Positions 1-8,860 are shown, counted from the stretch's first letter. The stretch is 64,000 bases of DNA from Ochrobactrum teleogrylli (GCF_006376685.1 NZ_VEWL01000014.1:56356-120355), one strand, 5' to 3'. Program-made: numbers and translations. Notes: a model not told the origin generated them from the letters alone.

Positions 1-1
1 C

Positions 2-337
2 TTCTCCGGGGATGATATCGAGAAGAAATGCCGGGTGCTGTCCGGTGGTGAAAAAGCGCGGCTAGTCATGGCCGCGATGCTGTTCGATCCGCCGAACTTC
101 CTCGTACTCGATGAGCCGACGAACCATCTTGATCTCGACACCAAGGAAATGCTCATCAAGGCGCTTTCATCTTATGAAGGCACAATGCTTTTCGTATCGC
201 ATGATCGTCGTTTTCTGGCGGCGCTTTCCAATCGCGTGCTGGAACTCACACCGGATGGCATTCAGCAATATGGTGGCGGCTATACCGAATATGTCGAAAG
301 CACAGGACAGGAAGCACCGGGCCTGCATGTGGGATAA
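2..337 (+). CDS. ABC-F family ATPase, C-terminal fragment
   Basis: This is the last 111 codons of an ABC-F (non-transporter) ATPase that begins before the window; the frame is open from base 2. Visible are the signature LSGGEKARL, Walker B with D-loop LVLDEPTNHLD, and the switch region LFVSHDRRFL, the arrangement of the second nucleotide-binding domain. ABC-F proteins act in the cytoplasm, many on the ribosome E site. The DEPTNHLD form is diagnostic of ABC-F rather than a membrane importer. A dispersed palindromic repeat overlaps its stop codon. Which ABC-F subtype (Uup, EttA, YheS) cannot be told from this fragment. Confidence 0.9.
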   Translation, partial: FSGDDIEKKCRVLSGGEKARLVMAAMLFDPPNFLVLDEPTNHLDLDTKEMLIKALSSYEGTMLFVSHDRRFLAALSNRVLELTPDGIQQYGGGYTEYVESTGQEAPGLHVG

Positions 338-392
338 TGCGTAAAAACAAATAGATAGAGTGGTTCCCCGATTCCGTTTGAACCGGAACCGC
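333..392 (+). repeat. Dispersed 60-nt palindromic repeat, copy 1
   Basis: Starts at the ABC-F stop codon. Contains AGAGTGGTTCC and, 17 nt on, GGAACCGCTCT, an imperfect inverted repeat that can fold. A second copy in the opposite orientation lies at 28258-28317, with about 54 of 60 positions identical by eye. Similar intergenic palindromes are common in Brucellaceae. It may also act as a transcript end for the ABC-F gene, but there is no T run. Confidence 0.75.
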
Positions 393-393
393 T

Positions 394-1092
394 CTAGGTC
401 GCGACTTTCCGAAGCGACTTCTCGATTTCTCCGCCGCAATAGGCATCGCCATAATCATTGAAGCTTTTGCTATCCAGCGCAGCCAGCGACGGTATCTCCT
501 GCATCCGCTTGGAAAGACTCCATATCATCGGTGAGGTATCTTTGATTATGGTCTCAATTGTAGCGAACCTGTCGGCCATCGTAGACCAAACGATAGAAGT
601 CACGATGTCGGCGATGCCGGGCTTTTCAGTTCCAAGCATAAATCCTGTATCGACTTTAAGCCCGTTTCGCTTGCCAGTATCTTGAAAAATGCGGAGCCAT
701 TGGCGTAGTCGGGGAACGAATTCGGTCCATTTTTCACGCGTCCACATTTCACGCCCGCCGTCGAGCGTCAGTTCATCGATGACGTCGTTGGCATCGTTTA
801 CAATCTTGGCTGTCAGTGCTCGTTTTTCGATCGTTGTTGGCAGGAGTTCCAGCCTTTCTCCGAGGTACATGGCGATCGCGGGCATTTGTGACACCGCAAA
901 ATTGCGCGGACGATCAATCAGCACCGGTGGGCCCATAAATGCGATCGGCTGCTCCTCGACATCAAGGCGCATGACTTCTTCAATCTCGCCGAAATCATGT
1001 TCATCCCAGGAACATTCAGCATAAGCCAGAATTCCTCGAATGAACTGGCCGCGGAATGGTACTGGCCAGTAGTAAAGATCGAAATGGCTCAA
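394..1092 (-). CDS. Glutathione S-transferase-like protein
   Basis: Predicted cytosolic GST-fold protein of about 232 residues. The N-terminal part (about residues 4-80) has the thioredoxin-like pattern DLYYWPVPFRGQFIR and the glutathione-site stretch PVLIDRP...SQMPAIAMYLGERL, matching the cis-Pro and Glu/Gln-Ser pocket of GSTs; the rest is the all-helical domain. The usual catalytic Ser, Cys or Tyr at the first helix is not obvious, so the substrate is unknown. I chose TTG at 1092 because GGAGGAGAG lies just upstream; a GTG at 1113 in the same frame would put that ribosome site inside the gene. It runs convergently with the ABC-F gene. Confidence 0.75.
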   Translation of the reverse strand: MSHFDLYYWPVPFRGQFIRGILAYAECSWDEHDFGEIEEVMRLDVEEQPIAFMGPPVLIDRPRNFAVSQMPAIAMYLGERLELLPTTIEKRALTAKIVNDANDVIDELTLDGGREMWTREKWTEFVPRLRQWLRIFQDTGKRNGLKVDTGFMLGTEKPGIADIVTSIVWSTMADRFATIETIIKDTSPMIWSLSKRMQEIPSLAALDSKSFNDYGDAYCGGEIEKSLRKVAT

Positions 1093-1215
1093 TTGCCACT
1101 CTCCTCCTCGCACGCATCAAGGATAACCGGCCAGACCAGCTGAGGTTCCATGTGTTGGAGCTAAGCGGCGATTACTGTCCTCGGCGGGTCAAGGAGACGG
1201 AGTTTTTTGGTCTGG

Positions 1216-2706
1216 TCAGGAGACTCCAGCGGAGATTTGGTTCAGCAGCGCAAACAGGATGGCGGAGAGGATCGCGGCGGCGGGGACAGTCACTACCCAG
1301 GCGGCAGCAATGGTCAGCGCATGCGAACGGCGAACCAGCTTGCGACGGCGACGCTCTTCTACGGGAACAGAATTCAGTGGTAGAGCCTGGCGTGCTTTCT
1401 TCAACCGCCGTTCTGTGTCCCATTCGCGGAAAAAGCCGACCCCAAAGATCGCACCGATGGCAATGTGGGTCGAGCTGACGGGCAACCCCAGCCAGCTGGC
1501 CAGAATGACCGTGATTGCGGCTGAGAGTGAGACGCAATAGGCCCTCATCGGGTTCAGCTTTGTGATCTGATTGCCAACCATGCGAATGAGTTTGGGACCA
1601 AACAAGCACAAGCCGAAGGAAATGCCGCAGGCTCCAATCAGCATGACCCAGAGTGGTATTACAACGCCGTCAGTTAGCGTGCCAGTCTGTGATGTCTGGA
1701 CAATTGCCGCGAGTGGCCCGACAGCATTGGCGACATCATTCGCGCCGTGGGCAAAGCTGAGCAAAGCAGCCGACACGACCAAGGGAATGCTGAACAGGAC
1801 TTTAAGCGACTTGTTACGGTTTTCGAGGCCCCGGGACTGGCGGCGAATGACCGGGATCAAGGCAATCCAGCTTCCGATGCCAAATGCCAATCCGATAATC
1901 AAGGCTACCCCGATCGACACGTCGATCAGCTGCTTCAGTCCTTTCATGATCAGATAGGTTGCAAAGGTCCCCGCCATGAGCCCCACAAGGATGGGCACCC
2001 AGACGCGAGCCGCAGCAATTTTATCCGCGCGATAGACGATACGGGCCTTGATTAGCCAAAGAAAACCAGCCGCTATGATAGCGCCCAACACAGGCGAAAT
2101 AACCCAGCTTGCCGCGATGGCCGCCATCTGGGACCAATTGACTGCGCCGAGGCCTGCCGCAACTACACCCGCTCCGACGACCCCGCCGACAACCGCATGA
2201 GTGGTCGAGACAGGCGCACCGATCCATGTCGCGAGGTTAACCCAGAGGGCAGAGGCAAGCAAAGCCGCCATCATTGCCCAGATGAACATCATCGGGGTGG
2301 CGAGCGTATCTGGCGCGATGATGCCCGTCGCCACAGTGGACACGACGTCAGCCCCCGCGATGAGCGCACCCGCACTTTCAAACACGGCGGCAATCGCAAT
2401 CGCGCCGCCCATGCTCAAAGCATTGGCACCGACGGCAGGGCCCATATTGTTGGCCACATCATTAGCGCCGATGTTCAGGGCCATATAGGCGCCAAAAACG
2501 GCTGCGGCGACGACAATCAGCGTCTGGCTGGTCTGACCGAGCAGCATCGCCGCGCCAAGCCCGGCAAGGATGATAAATACCAGTGCGACGCCCGGCGCCA
2601 CGAGCGGACGTGAAACGTAACTCGCTGCCGTTTCGAGGTTGGCGAAACGGCCCAAATCTCGATCCAAGGTCTCTAAGTGCCGAGCTTCGAGATCTTCGTT
2701 TGCCAT
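1216..2706 (-). CDS. pit: PiT-family inorganic phosphate transporter
   Basis: Inner-membrane low-affinity phosphate (metal-phosphate):cation symporter, 496 residues. The family duplication is visible as two GANDVAN motifs: NIGANDVANNMGPAVG near residue 82 and HGANDVANAVGPLAAI near residue 320. These sit in a protein of about ten or more hydrophobic segments with a central loop. The N-terminal 40 residues are hydrophilic, as in alphaproteobacterial PiT proteins, and the length fits. It stands alone; no PhoU-like (DUF47) gene is next to it in this window. I looked for a pho box upstream and found only single half-sites. Confidence 0.9.
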   Translation of the reverse strand: MANEDLEARHLETLDRDLGRFANLETAASYVSRPLVAPGVALVFIILAGLGAAMLLGQTSQTLIVVAAAVFGAYMALNIGANDVANNMGPAVGANALSMGGAIAIAAVFESAGALIAGADVVSTVATGIIAPDTLATPMMFIWAMMAALLASALWVNLATWIGAPVSTTHAVVGGVVGAGVVAAGLGAVNWSQMAAIAASWVISPVLGAIIAAGFLWLIKARIVYRADKIAAARVWVPILVGLMAGTFATYLIMKGLKQLIDVSIGVALIIGLAFGIGSWIALIPVIRRQSRGLENRNKSLKVLFSIPLVVSAALLSFAHGANDVANAVGPLAAIVQTSQTGTLTDGVVIPLWVMLIGACGISFGLCLFGPKLIRMVGNQITKLNPMRAYCVSLSAAITVILASWLGLPVSSTHIAIGAIFGVGFFREWDTERRLKKARQALPLNSVPVEERRRRKLVRRSHALTIAAAWVVTVPAAAILSAILFALLNQISAGVS

Positions 2707-3161
2707 GATTTACTCTTGATTACTAACGCGATGTAGCGGTCGAAATAGCCGCTTGTGAATGGTCCATTGAAGGAATTTTGAGCGTTTTTAACTGTCACAA
2801 TTGAAAAAAGTCAATGACTCGACGCGGCGAAGATGCCTTCGGTCTGTCATTTCATAAGAACCGCCGACAACTTACAGGCCCTTGAAACGGCACCCAGTCG
2901 CCGTGGCGAACAAATTACGGCGCGCAGAACGCCGTGATTATCAATTTGCCGGCTAATCTCCCGACGGCAAAGGTGCACCTCATTCTGCGGAGGAGGCGCG
3001 GCAGTTCTGCCAGGCCCCAGCTGCGACATGGGATTTCATGCCGCCTGACCTTGCAGCGATCGCCATGCAGGGCAGGATTTCAAATCCGCAATAGCACGAA
3101 AATACCGTCTTGACTCTCAATCTGACATGTTACATGTCTAATTAGGAAATGGGAGGAAATC
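2707..3161. other. Intergenic region between pit and the ABC operon
   Basis: 455 bases between divergent genes. It holds the operator and probable promoter of the sugar-type ABC operon near 3110-3137. The rest shows only a short minus-strand open frame (2847-3029) without a ribosome site or recognisable product. I see no RNA gene here. Confidence 0.6.
3110..3140 (+). promoter_or_regulatory. Promoter with ACATGTTACATGT operator, transporter operon
   Basis: A -35-like TTGACT (3110-3115) is followed by the 13-nt dyad ACATGT-T-ACATGT (3125-3137), about 25 bases before the binding-protein start. Almost the same sequence stands at 11206-11218, 14147-14159 and 19788-19800. Position over the promoter suggests repression. 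The natural candidate to bind it is the GntR/FCD protein encoded at 10493, inside the same operon; that link is an inference. Confidence 0.7.
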
Positions 3162-4508
3162 ATGCGAAATTATCTTCTGGGCGCCAGCGCGCTCTGTCTT
3201 GTCGCCTTGTCCAGTCCGGCTTCTGCTGCCTGTTCCGACGCGGATCGCGTCGAGATCACCTGGTCTACGATTGCAGGTTTTTACACCGACGCCATGGCGC
3301 AGCTCGTCAATGACTTTCAGGAAAAGGAATGCGCCAAGGTCAATGTCATCAACATTGACAATTCCCAGCTCTATAACAAACAGGTTATCGAGATGGTGGG
3401 GCAGACCGGCGCTTATGATGTCGTGACGCTCAACAATGCGGAATATGCGGAGTTTGCGGAAAACGGCTTCATTCTGCCGATGACGGATTTTCTGAAAGAC
3501 AAGCAAAGCATCATCGACGATATTCACCCCACTCTCGCCAATATGACGATCCGTTATAAGGACGATCTGTGGGGATTGCCTTATTATACCTATTCCTCGG
3601 GCTTCTTCTATCGCGCCGATCTTTGGGAAGATCCAACGGAGCAGGCCGCCTTCAAAGCCAAATATGGTTATGAGCTGGCGAAGCCCGCCGACTGGAAGCA
3701 GCATCGCGACATGGCCGAGTTTTTCACGCGCAAGGCGGGCGAAAAACTGAAGGGTGAAGTTCTGAAAAAAGACTTCTACGGTGTCGGTCTGATGGCCGGT
3801 CGTTTTCCCGACATTCAGGACGAGTTGTCGGCGCCTTTGTGGGACATGAAGTCCGACTGGCTGAACAGTGAGGGCAAGGTTCCTGTCGATGACGTCGAGA
3901 AGGTCCTGTCCGATTATATCGAACTTCTGAAATTCGCGCCTCCCGCGGCTTTGACCGTCACCTATGACGGTGTCATGAACCAGATGCGCGACGGCCAGAT
4001 TGCGATGACGCATGACTTCTTCCTCGACCAATGGCCAAATGCGGTCAAAACCGAGGAAAGCGTGCCCGGAGCGAAAATGGCCGTCGCGGAGGCACCGGGT
4101 AAAATGTCTTATGTCGGCGGCTTCCTTCTGGCGGTTTCGTCGAGTTCGGCAAATCCAGATATGGCAATGAAGTTCATTGCCCATATCGGAGGACCGGAAG
4201 CGCAGGCGAAGTTTGCATCCTATGGCGGTGCGACCACCCTGATGTCGATCCTGACCGATCCGAAGTTCCAGACGCCGGAAGCCCGCAAGACCAATGGCGA
4301 ATATGCAACGCTGGCCAAGGTCTTCGAGAGCATGAACGGTTTCACGTCCAATCTCGTCTCCTCGCCATTTGGCGCCAAGATCTACAACACCATGCAAATT
4401 CCGTTGCAGTCAGCGGCGGCCGGTCAGTTGACCGCGCGGCAGGCGGCTGAAAGCCTTGCGACTGAAGTTGAAAAGATCTGCGGCGGTCCTTGCCCCATCG
4501 GCAAGTGA
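3162..4508 (+). CDS. ABC transporter sugar-type solute-binding protein
   Basis: Periplasmic binding protein (family 1), 448 residues. It has a Sec signal peptide ending near ASA-A (residues 1-22) and the body typical of sugar and polyol receptors. GGAGG precedes the ATG by six bases. It is the first gene of a long operon: binding protein, two permeases, small membrane protein, two ATPases, GMC oxidoreductase, regulator. Gene neighbours (GldA-like dehydrogenase, GMC and FMN oxidases) suggest a polyol or sugar-derived ligand, but the ligand cannot be read from sequence. Confidence 0.9.
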   Translation: MRNYLLGASALCLVALSSPASAACSDADRVEITWSTIAGFYTDAMAQLVNDFQEKECAKVNVINIDNSQLYNKQVIEMVGQTGAYDVVTLNNAEYAEFAENGFILPMTDFLKDKQSIIDDIHPTLANMTIRYKDDLWGLPYYTYSSGFFYRADLWEDPTEQAAFKAKYGYELAKPADWKQHRDMAEFFTRKAGEKLKGEVLKKDFYGVGLMAGRFPDIQDELSAPLWDMKSDWLNSEGKVPVDDVEKVLSDYIELLKFAPPAALTVTYDGVMNQMRDGQIAMTHDFFLDQWPNAVKTEESVPGAKMAVAEAPGKMSYVGGFLLAVSSSSANPDMAMKFIAHIGGPEAQAKFASYGGATTLMSILTDPKFQTPEARKTNGEYATLAKVFESMNGFTSNLVSSPFGAKIYNTMQIPLQSAAAGQLTARQAAESLATEVEKICGGPCPIGK

Positions 4509-4601
4509 ACCAGATCGTTGTCGGACGGTATCCCAACAACGGATCAACTGGCATGTTTCTGGAAGCATTGAGCCTTCCTGTTGAAATGTCCAACAATCCA
4601 C

Positions 4602-4643
4602 CCGGAGCGGTTTCCGCCCGACGCCACTTGCGGGCCGCTCCGG
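4602..4643 (+). repeat. Stem-loop between binding protein and permease genes
   Basis: CCGGAGCGG (4602-4610) pairs with CCGCTCCGG (4635-4643), with extra pairing inside the loop. There is no U tract. It lies in the 168-base gap after the binding-protein gene. Such hairpins often stabilise the upstream mRNA so that the binding protein is made in excess over the membrane subunits. Confidence 0.6.
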
Positions 4644-4676
4644 TATCCCTATCAGAAAACAGTCCGGATTCCTGTC

Positions 4677-5591
4677 ATGAACAGTTATCACGCCCCGCCT
4701 GAAAAGGTGGCGTCCGACCGCGCATTCTCGGTCCTGCTTATCGTTCCTGCGATGCTGGTCATCGTTATCTTCGCGCTGTTGCCGCTTTATTATGCGGTGG
4801 ACGTATCTTTCCGTTTTGCCGACCTCTCGCGTGGTAAACTGGGAGACTATGTCGGACTCGACAATTTCCGCACGATATTTGCCGACCAGGCCTTCTGGGC
4901 TGCGGTTTGGATCACGCTGAAATTCACCATCGTATCGGTCGGCCTGCAAATGTCGCTCGGCATAGCGATTGCGTTTCTCATCCACGGGGCGAGCTATGGC
5001 AAGGGCCTCATCCGGTCGATCATGATCCTGCCTCTGGCGACTTCGGCTGCCGTGACGGGGCTGTTCTGGCGCTACCTCTATGATACGCAGTTCGGCGTCG
5101 TAAACTGGGTGCTGGGCGCGTTCGGTCTGCCGGAGCCCAATTGGCTCGGCGATTTCAATATCGCGCTCTGGTCGGTCATTATTTTTGACGTCTGGCAGTG
5201 GACGCCCTTTGTGGCCCTGATTGTGCTGGCCGGGCTTCAGGCGCTGCCCAAGGAACCCTTCGAGGCTGCCGAACTGGACGGCGCATCCACATGGCGCGTC
5301 CTGCGCACGCTGACCTTTCCCTTGCTCAAGCCGGTTCTGTTCCTGATCCTCGTGCTGCGGACCATTGATTGCGTTCGTCTCTATGATGCGGTCGCAGTGC
5401 TGACGCAGGGTGGTCCTGGCACCTCGACGGAAACCATGACCTTCTATCTCTATCGCACAGGCTTGAAGCTTTTCCGCATGGACTATGCTTCGACCATGGC
5501 TGTCTTTTTCCTTTACGTGATGCTGGTGGCGTCAATCTTCGCGCTCAAGCCTTTGCTCAAGCAGTTCACCGATCGTGCAGGGGAGGCATGA
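4677..5591 (+). CDS. ABC sugar permease, MalF/UgpA type
   Basis: Inner-membrane subunit of the importer, about 304 residues with six predicted membrane segments. The cytoplasmic EAA loop is visible as EAAELDGASTWRVLRTLTFP, the site that docks the ATPases. I chose the ATG giving MNSYHAPPEKVASD, because the 32 residues before it in the open frame look like translated leader containing the stem-loop. It ends one base before the start of the next permease, so the two are translationally coupled. Confidence 0.88.
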   Translation: MNSYHAPPEKVASDRAFSVLLIVPAMLVIVIFALLPLYYAVDVSFRFADLSRGKLGDYVGLDNFRTIFADQAFWAAVWITLKFTIVSVGLQMSLGIAIAFLIHGASYGKGLIRSIMILPLATSAAVTGLFWRYLYDTQFGVVNWVLGAFGLPEPNWLGDFNIALWSVIIFDVWQWTPFVALIVLAGLQALPKEPFEAAELDGASTWRVLRTLTFPLLKPVLFLILVLRTIDCVRLYDAVAVLTQGGPGTSTETMTFYLYRTGLKLFRMDYASTMAVFFLYVMLVASIFALKPLLKQFTDRAGEA

Positions 5592-5592
5592 G

Positions 5593-6453
5593 ATGTTGCA
5601 ACACAAGACATCACCACTGAAAGAAATTCTGCGCTATGCGGCGATCCTTGTCGTACTTCTGTTCTTTTTCTTTCCGATTTTCTGGATGCTGCTGACGAGC
5701 TTCAAGCCGGAATCGGCGATCATGGTGTCGCCACCCCAGTTTTTCTTCACGCCGACACTGGAAAACTACCAGCATGCGCTCTTTGACAAGGGGTTCCTTT
5801 TCTATGTGCGCAATACGCTCATCATTTCGGTGATCTCGACTGCAATCGTGATCGTTGTCGGCTCGCTCGCGGCTTACAGTTTCGCCCGTTATAATGTTGG
5901 CGATGGTCATGTGCTGTTCTTCATCCTGTCCACCAAGATGATGCCAGCCATTGCGGTGATCCTGCCTTATTTTCTGATCTTCCGCGATATCGGGCGCACC
6001 GGATTTGGCAAGTTCATGCATTTGGGGCTCGACCAGCATGGCGCATTGATCGTGTCCTATGTGATGTTCAATCTGCCGTTCGCCATCTGGCTTCTGGTCA
6101 GCTTCTTTCAGGACATTCCGCGTGAACTGGAACAGTCGGCGCGTATGGACGGTCTCAGTCGCATGAAAGTACTGCGCAAGGTGACGTTACCGCTGGCTGC
6201 ACCCGGCATTGCCGTGACCACGGTTTTCACCCTGATTTTTTGCTGGAACGAGTTCCTCTTCGCCTACATTCTCACCCGCAAATTTGCCTCGACGGTGACG
6301 GTCGGCGTTGAAAGCTTCTTCACCCTGCAAGGCATTCTCTGGGGGCCCGTCGCCGCAGCGGCAACGATCTCGGTCGCGCCAATGCTTCTCTTCGTCCTTT
6401 TGATGCAGCGCTATATGGTCCGCGGACTGACTTTCGGCGCGGTGAGGGGGTAA
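5593..6453 (+). CDS. ABC sugar permease, MalG/UgpE type
   Basis: Second membrane subunit, about 286 residues with six hydrophobic segments and EAA loop EQSARMDGLSRMKVLRKVTL. The start is ATG 5593, served by GGGGAGG at 5579-5586 inside the end of the previous gene; a GTG at 5575 in frame is less likely. With the permease upstream it forms the heterodimeric channel for the 3162 binding protein. Confidence 0.88.
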   Translation: MLQHKTSPLKEILRYAAILVVLLFFFFPIFWMLLTSFKPESAIMVSPPQFFFTPTLENYQHALFDKGFLFYVRNTLIISVISTAIVIVVGSLAAYSFARYNVGDGHVLFFILSTKMMPAIAVILPYFLIFRDIGRTGFGKFMHLGLDQHGALIVSYVMFNLPFAIWLLVSFFQDIPRELEQSARMDGLSRMKVLRKVTLPLAAPGIAVTTVFTLIFCWNEFLFAYILTRKFASTVTVGVESFFTLQGILWGPVAAAATISVAPMLLFVLLMQRYMVRGLTFGAVRG

Positions 6454-6455
6454 CG

Positions 6456-6698
6456 ATGTCTTTCTCACAAATCTGGGATGCGGGCTTCAAGTCCGTGATG
6501 ATCTACATCGGCGTTGTCTTCTTCTGGCTCTGCTCTCTTGAAGCACATTTTCCTGACCGTGGGTTTTCGGTCACGATCATGAATATCGTCGCCGCCATAC
6601 TCGCCATTGGCTTCTTCATTTTCGCCCGTCAAAGCTGCCGCAAGGAGCGCGCGCTGGCCGAAGCTGAAATCGCCGCCCTCATGAAAGAGGTGGACTGA
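6456..6698 (+). CDS. Small membrane protein of the ABC operon
   Basis: 80 residues with two hydrophobic segments (about 14-27 and 39-56) and a charged C-terminal helix rich in Glu, Ala and Lys. It has a good ribosome site (GAGGGGG) and tight spacing to both neighbours (2 and 2 bases), so it is a real operon member. I do not recognise the family. Some polyol importers with paired ATPases, such as the GlpSTPQV glycerol system, also carry a small membrane protein (DUF2160) between subunits, so a role in assembly or coupling is plausible. Confidence 0.7.
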   Translation: MSFSQIWDAGFKSVMIYIGVVFFWLCSLEAHFPDRGFSVTIMNIVAAILAIGFFIFARQSCRKERALAEAEIAALMKEVD

Positions 6699-6700
6699 CC

Positions 6701-7783
6701 ATGTATAGTTTTGTCAACGTCCATAAACGTTACGGCTTGCGAACGGTTGCGCTGCGCAAGATCAATCTGGATATTCAAAAGCGTAGCTTCTTCGTTCTCT
6801 ACGGTCCAGCAGGTGCCGGAAAGTCAACGATGCTCAACCTTTTGGGCGGCATCACCAGGCCGACATCGGGCGATATTCAGCGCGACGGCGTTTCCCTGTT
6901 GCCGCTGCCGCCCGAACGGCGCGATGCTGCGATGGCGTTTGAAAATTACGCGCTTTATTCGCATCTGAGCGTCGGCGAAAACCTCGCCTTTCCGCTCAAG
7001 GCGCGCAAGATGTCGCGTGCGGAAGTCGAAGACAGGGTCAAGCGGGTCTCGGGGATGCTCGGCATCGGCCATCTGCTCGATCGCCGTCCGGGCTTCCTGT
7101 CTGGCGGGCAGCGTCAGCGCGTGGCTTTGGGACGCGCTATCATCCGCCCGGCCGACATTTATCTTCTGGACGAACCCATCGGCCACCTTGACGCAAAGCT
7201 GCGTCACCAGATGCGGGCTGAACTCAAGGCGCTTGCGCAAGACCTCAATGCGACCGTGGTGTTCACCACCACCTCCAGTCGTGAGGCATTGGCGCTCGGC
7301 GACCGCATCGCGGTGCTCAATCTGGGCAAGCTGGAACAGGTTGGAACCCCTGCGGAGCTTTACCACAGGCCCGAAAACGCTTTTGTTGCCTCCTTCATTG
7401 GCGATCCCCCGATGAGTTTCGTTTCCGTGCGTGTGACAGGCGAAGGCAAGAGCGTCGGACTGACAAGCCTGGCCGGTGAAAAGATTGTCTCCGATGAACA
7501 TTTCAGCCGCTTCAGCAAGCTGGATGATCTCAAGGCCGGCTTCCGGGCGGAAGCGGTTTCGCTTGGCGAAGCAGGTAAGTCCGGCACGATTGCAGGGCAG
7601 GTCAGCGTCGTCGAGCATCTTGGTTATGCGAATATTGCCGTCGTCAATGTGGGTGGGGATCAGGTGTCGATATCGCTGCCGACAACGACCTCTGTGCGCG
7701 CTGGTGACAGGGTCGGCGTTGCAATCGATCCCGGCAAGTTTCAGTTGTTCCAGGGCGAAAAGGCTCTGGAAGGAAGGGCCTGA
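6701..7783 (+). CDS. ABC ATPase 1 of a paired set, degenerate catalytic site
   Basis: MalK/UgpC-like cytoplasmic ATPase, 360 residues. Walker A is GPAGAGKST (residues 35-43), the signature is intact LSGGQRQR, Walker B is IYLLDEPIGHLD, and a C-terminal TOBE-like domain follows. The Q-loop reads MAFENYALY, with Glu where MalK has Gln. The switch region reads FTTTSSREALAL, so the usual TH(D/E) histidine is Thr. It therefore probably has a weak or non-hydrolytic site of its own and works as a heterodimer with the next ATPase. Confidence 0.88.
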   Translation: MYSFVNVHKRYGLRTVALRKINLDIQKRSFFVLYGPAGAGKSTMLNLLGGITRPTSGDIQRDGVSLLPLPPERRDAAMAFENYALYSHLSVGENLAFPLKARKMSRAEVEDRVKRVSGMLGIGHLLDRRPGFLSGGQRQRVALGRAIIRPADIYLLDEPIGHLDAKLRHQMRAELKALAQDLNATVVFTTTSSREALALGDRIAVLNLGKLEQVGTPAELYHRPENAFVASFIGDPPMSFVSVRVTGEGKSVGLTSLAGEKIVSDEHFSRFSKLDDLKAGFRAEAVSLGEAGKSGTIAGQVSVVEHLGYANIAVVNVGGDQVSISLPTTTSVRAGDRVGVAIDPGKFQLFQGEKALEGRA

Positions 7784-7786
7784 CAC

Positions 7787-8860
7787 ATGGCATCGATAAG
7801 AGCGGAAAACCTCGTCAAGCGATACGGCACCGTGGAAGCCGTGCACCCGCTGAATTTTGAGATTAATGACGGTGAATTCGTTGCTATTCTGGGGCCTTCC
7901 GGCTGCGGCAAGTCCTCGACCATGCGCATGATCGCTGGCCTTGAAACCGTTTCGGATGGTGCCATTTATTTCGACGGTAAAAAGGTCAACGATGTGCGCG
8001 CTCGCGATCGCAACGTCGCCATGAGCTTTGAGAATTACGCGCTCTATGCGCCGATTACCGTTTTCGAAAACATCGCCTTTCCGCTGCGCGCATCCGGCAT
8101 GAGCGATGCGGAGGTAAAAAAGCGTGTGCGCGACATCGCATCCAAGATGGAGTTGGAGTCTTTGCTCTCGTTGCGTCCGGGCGGTCTGTCGTCGGGGCAG
8201 GCGCAGCGTGTTTCACTGGCGCGCGCCTTGGTCAGAAAGCCGTCGGTCTTTTTGCTGGACGAGCCTATCAGCCATCTCGATACGCGTCAGCGTTATCGCA
8301 TGCGGCGGTTCATCAAGGCGATCCATCAGGAATTCGCCCATACGATGATCTATGTGACCCATGATCAGGAAGAGGCTCTTGCGCTCGCCGACCGCATCAT
8401 GGTGATGAGCAACGGCAATATCCAGCAATTCGACGTCCCATCGGAGATTTATCAACGCCCGAAAAACGCCTTTGTGGCGGGATTTGTCGGAGAGCCACCG
8501 ATCAATTTTCTCCCCTATAAGGCAGCCTCCAACCGTGCGCTGGATGTGGAGGGCAATCATATCGATCTGCCGGAACATCTGCTGCCGCGTCTGCAAGAGG
8601 TAGGGCCACAGGGACAGATCGCAGTGCGACCGCATTTCCTGAAAATCGGCGCGCATGGTCCGATCCAGTTGAAAGCCAATGCCTTCATTACCGAGGAATT
8701 GCAGGATCACAGCATTGTCTTTGCCGATGTCGGCGCGACCCGCATATCCATCGTTACGCCGCCGGATATTTGTGTAGAACGCGGTGAGGCGATCACGATT
8801 TCCATCGATCCGTCGCAACTGCTTCTGTTTCATGCGGCAAAGGAAGACCAGTTCAAATGA
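7787..8860 (+). CDS. ABC ATPase 2 of a paired set
   Basis: MalK/UgpC-like ATPase, 357 residues. Walker A GPSGCGKSS, Walker B VFLLDEPISHLD and switch histidine IYVTHDQEEAL are intact, with a C-terminal TOBE-like domain. The signature is LSSGQAQR instead of LSGGQ, and the Q-loop is MSFENYALY (Glu for Gln). Its altered signature would face the altered nucleotide site of ATPase 1, while its own catalytic site would face the intact LSGGQ of ATPase 1. The stop overlaps the next start (ATGA). Confidence 0.9.
   Translation: MASIRAENLVKRYGTVEAVHPLNFEINDGEFVAILGPSGCGKSSTMRMIAGLETVSDGAIYFDGKKVNDVRARDRNVAMSFENYALYAPITVFENIAFPLRASGMSDAEVKKRVRDIASKMELESLLSLRPGGLSSGQAQRVSLARALVRKPSVFLLDEPISHLDTRQRYRMRRFIKAIHQEFAHTMIYVTHDQEEALALADRIMVMSNGNIQQFDVPSEIYQRPKNAFVAGFVGEPPINFLPYKAASNRALDVEGNHIDLPEHLLPRLQEVGPQGQIAVRPHFLKIGAHGPIQLKANAFITEELQDHSIVFADVGATRISIVTPPDICVERGEAITISIDPSQLLLFHAAKEDQFK

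Noticed and set aside
2780..2860. Possible pho box before the PiT gene
   Set aside because: CTGTCAC and CTGTCAT half-sites occur, but not as two copies with the 11-base period and not in a consistent orientation.
2847..3029. 60-codon minus-strand frame in the large intergenic region
   Set aside because: No ribosome site, no hydrophobic or domain pattern, and it is likely chance.
3138..4397. 419-codon open frame antisense to the sugar-binding protein
   Set aside because: It mirrors a gene with clear signal peptide and family motifs, lacks a ribosome site and has an Arg/His-rich composition typical of antisense shadow frames.
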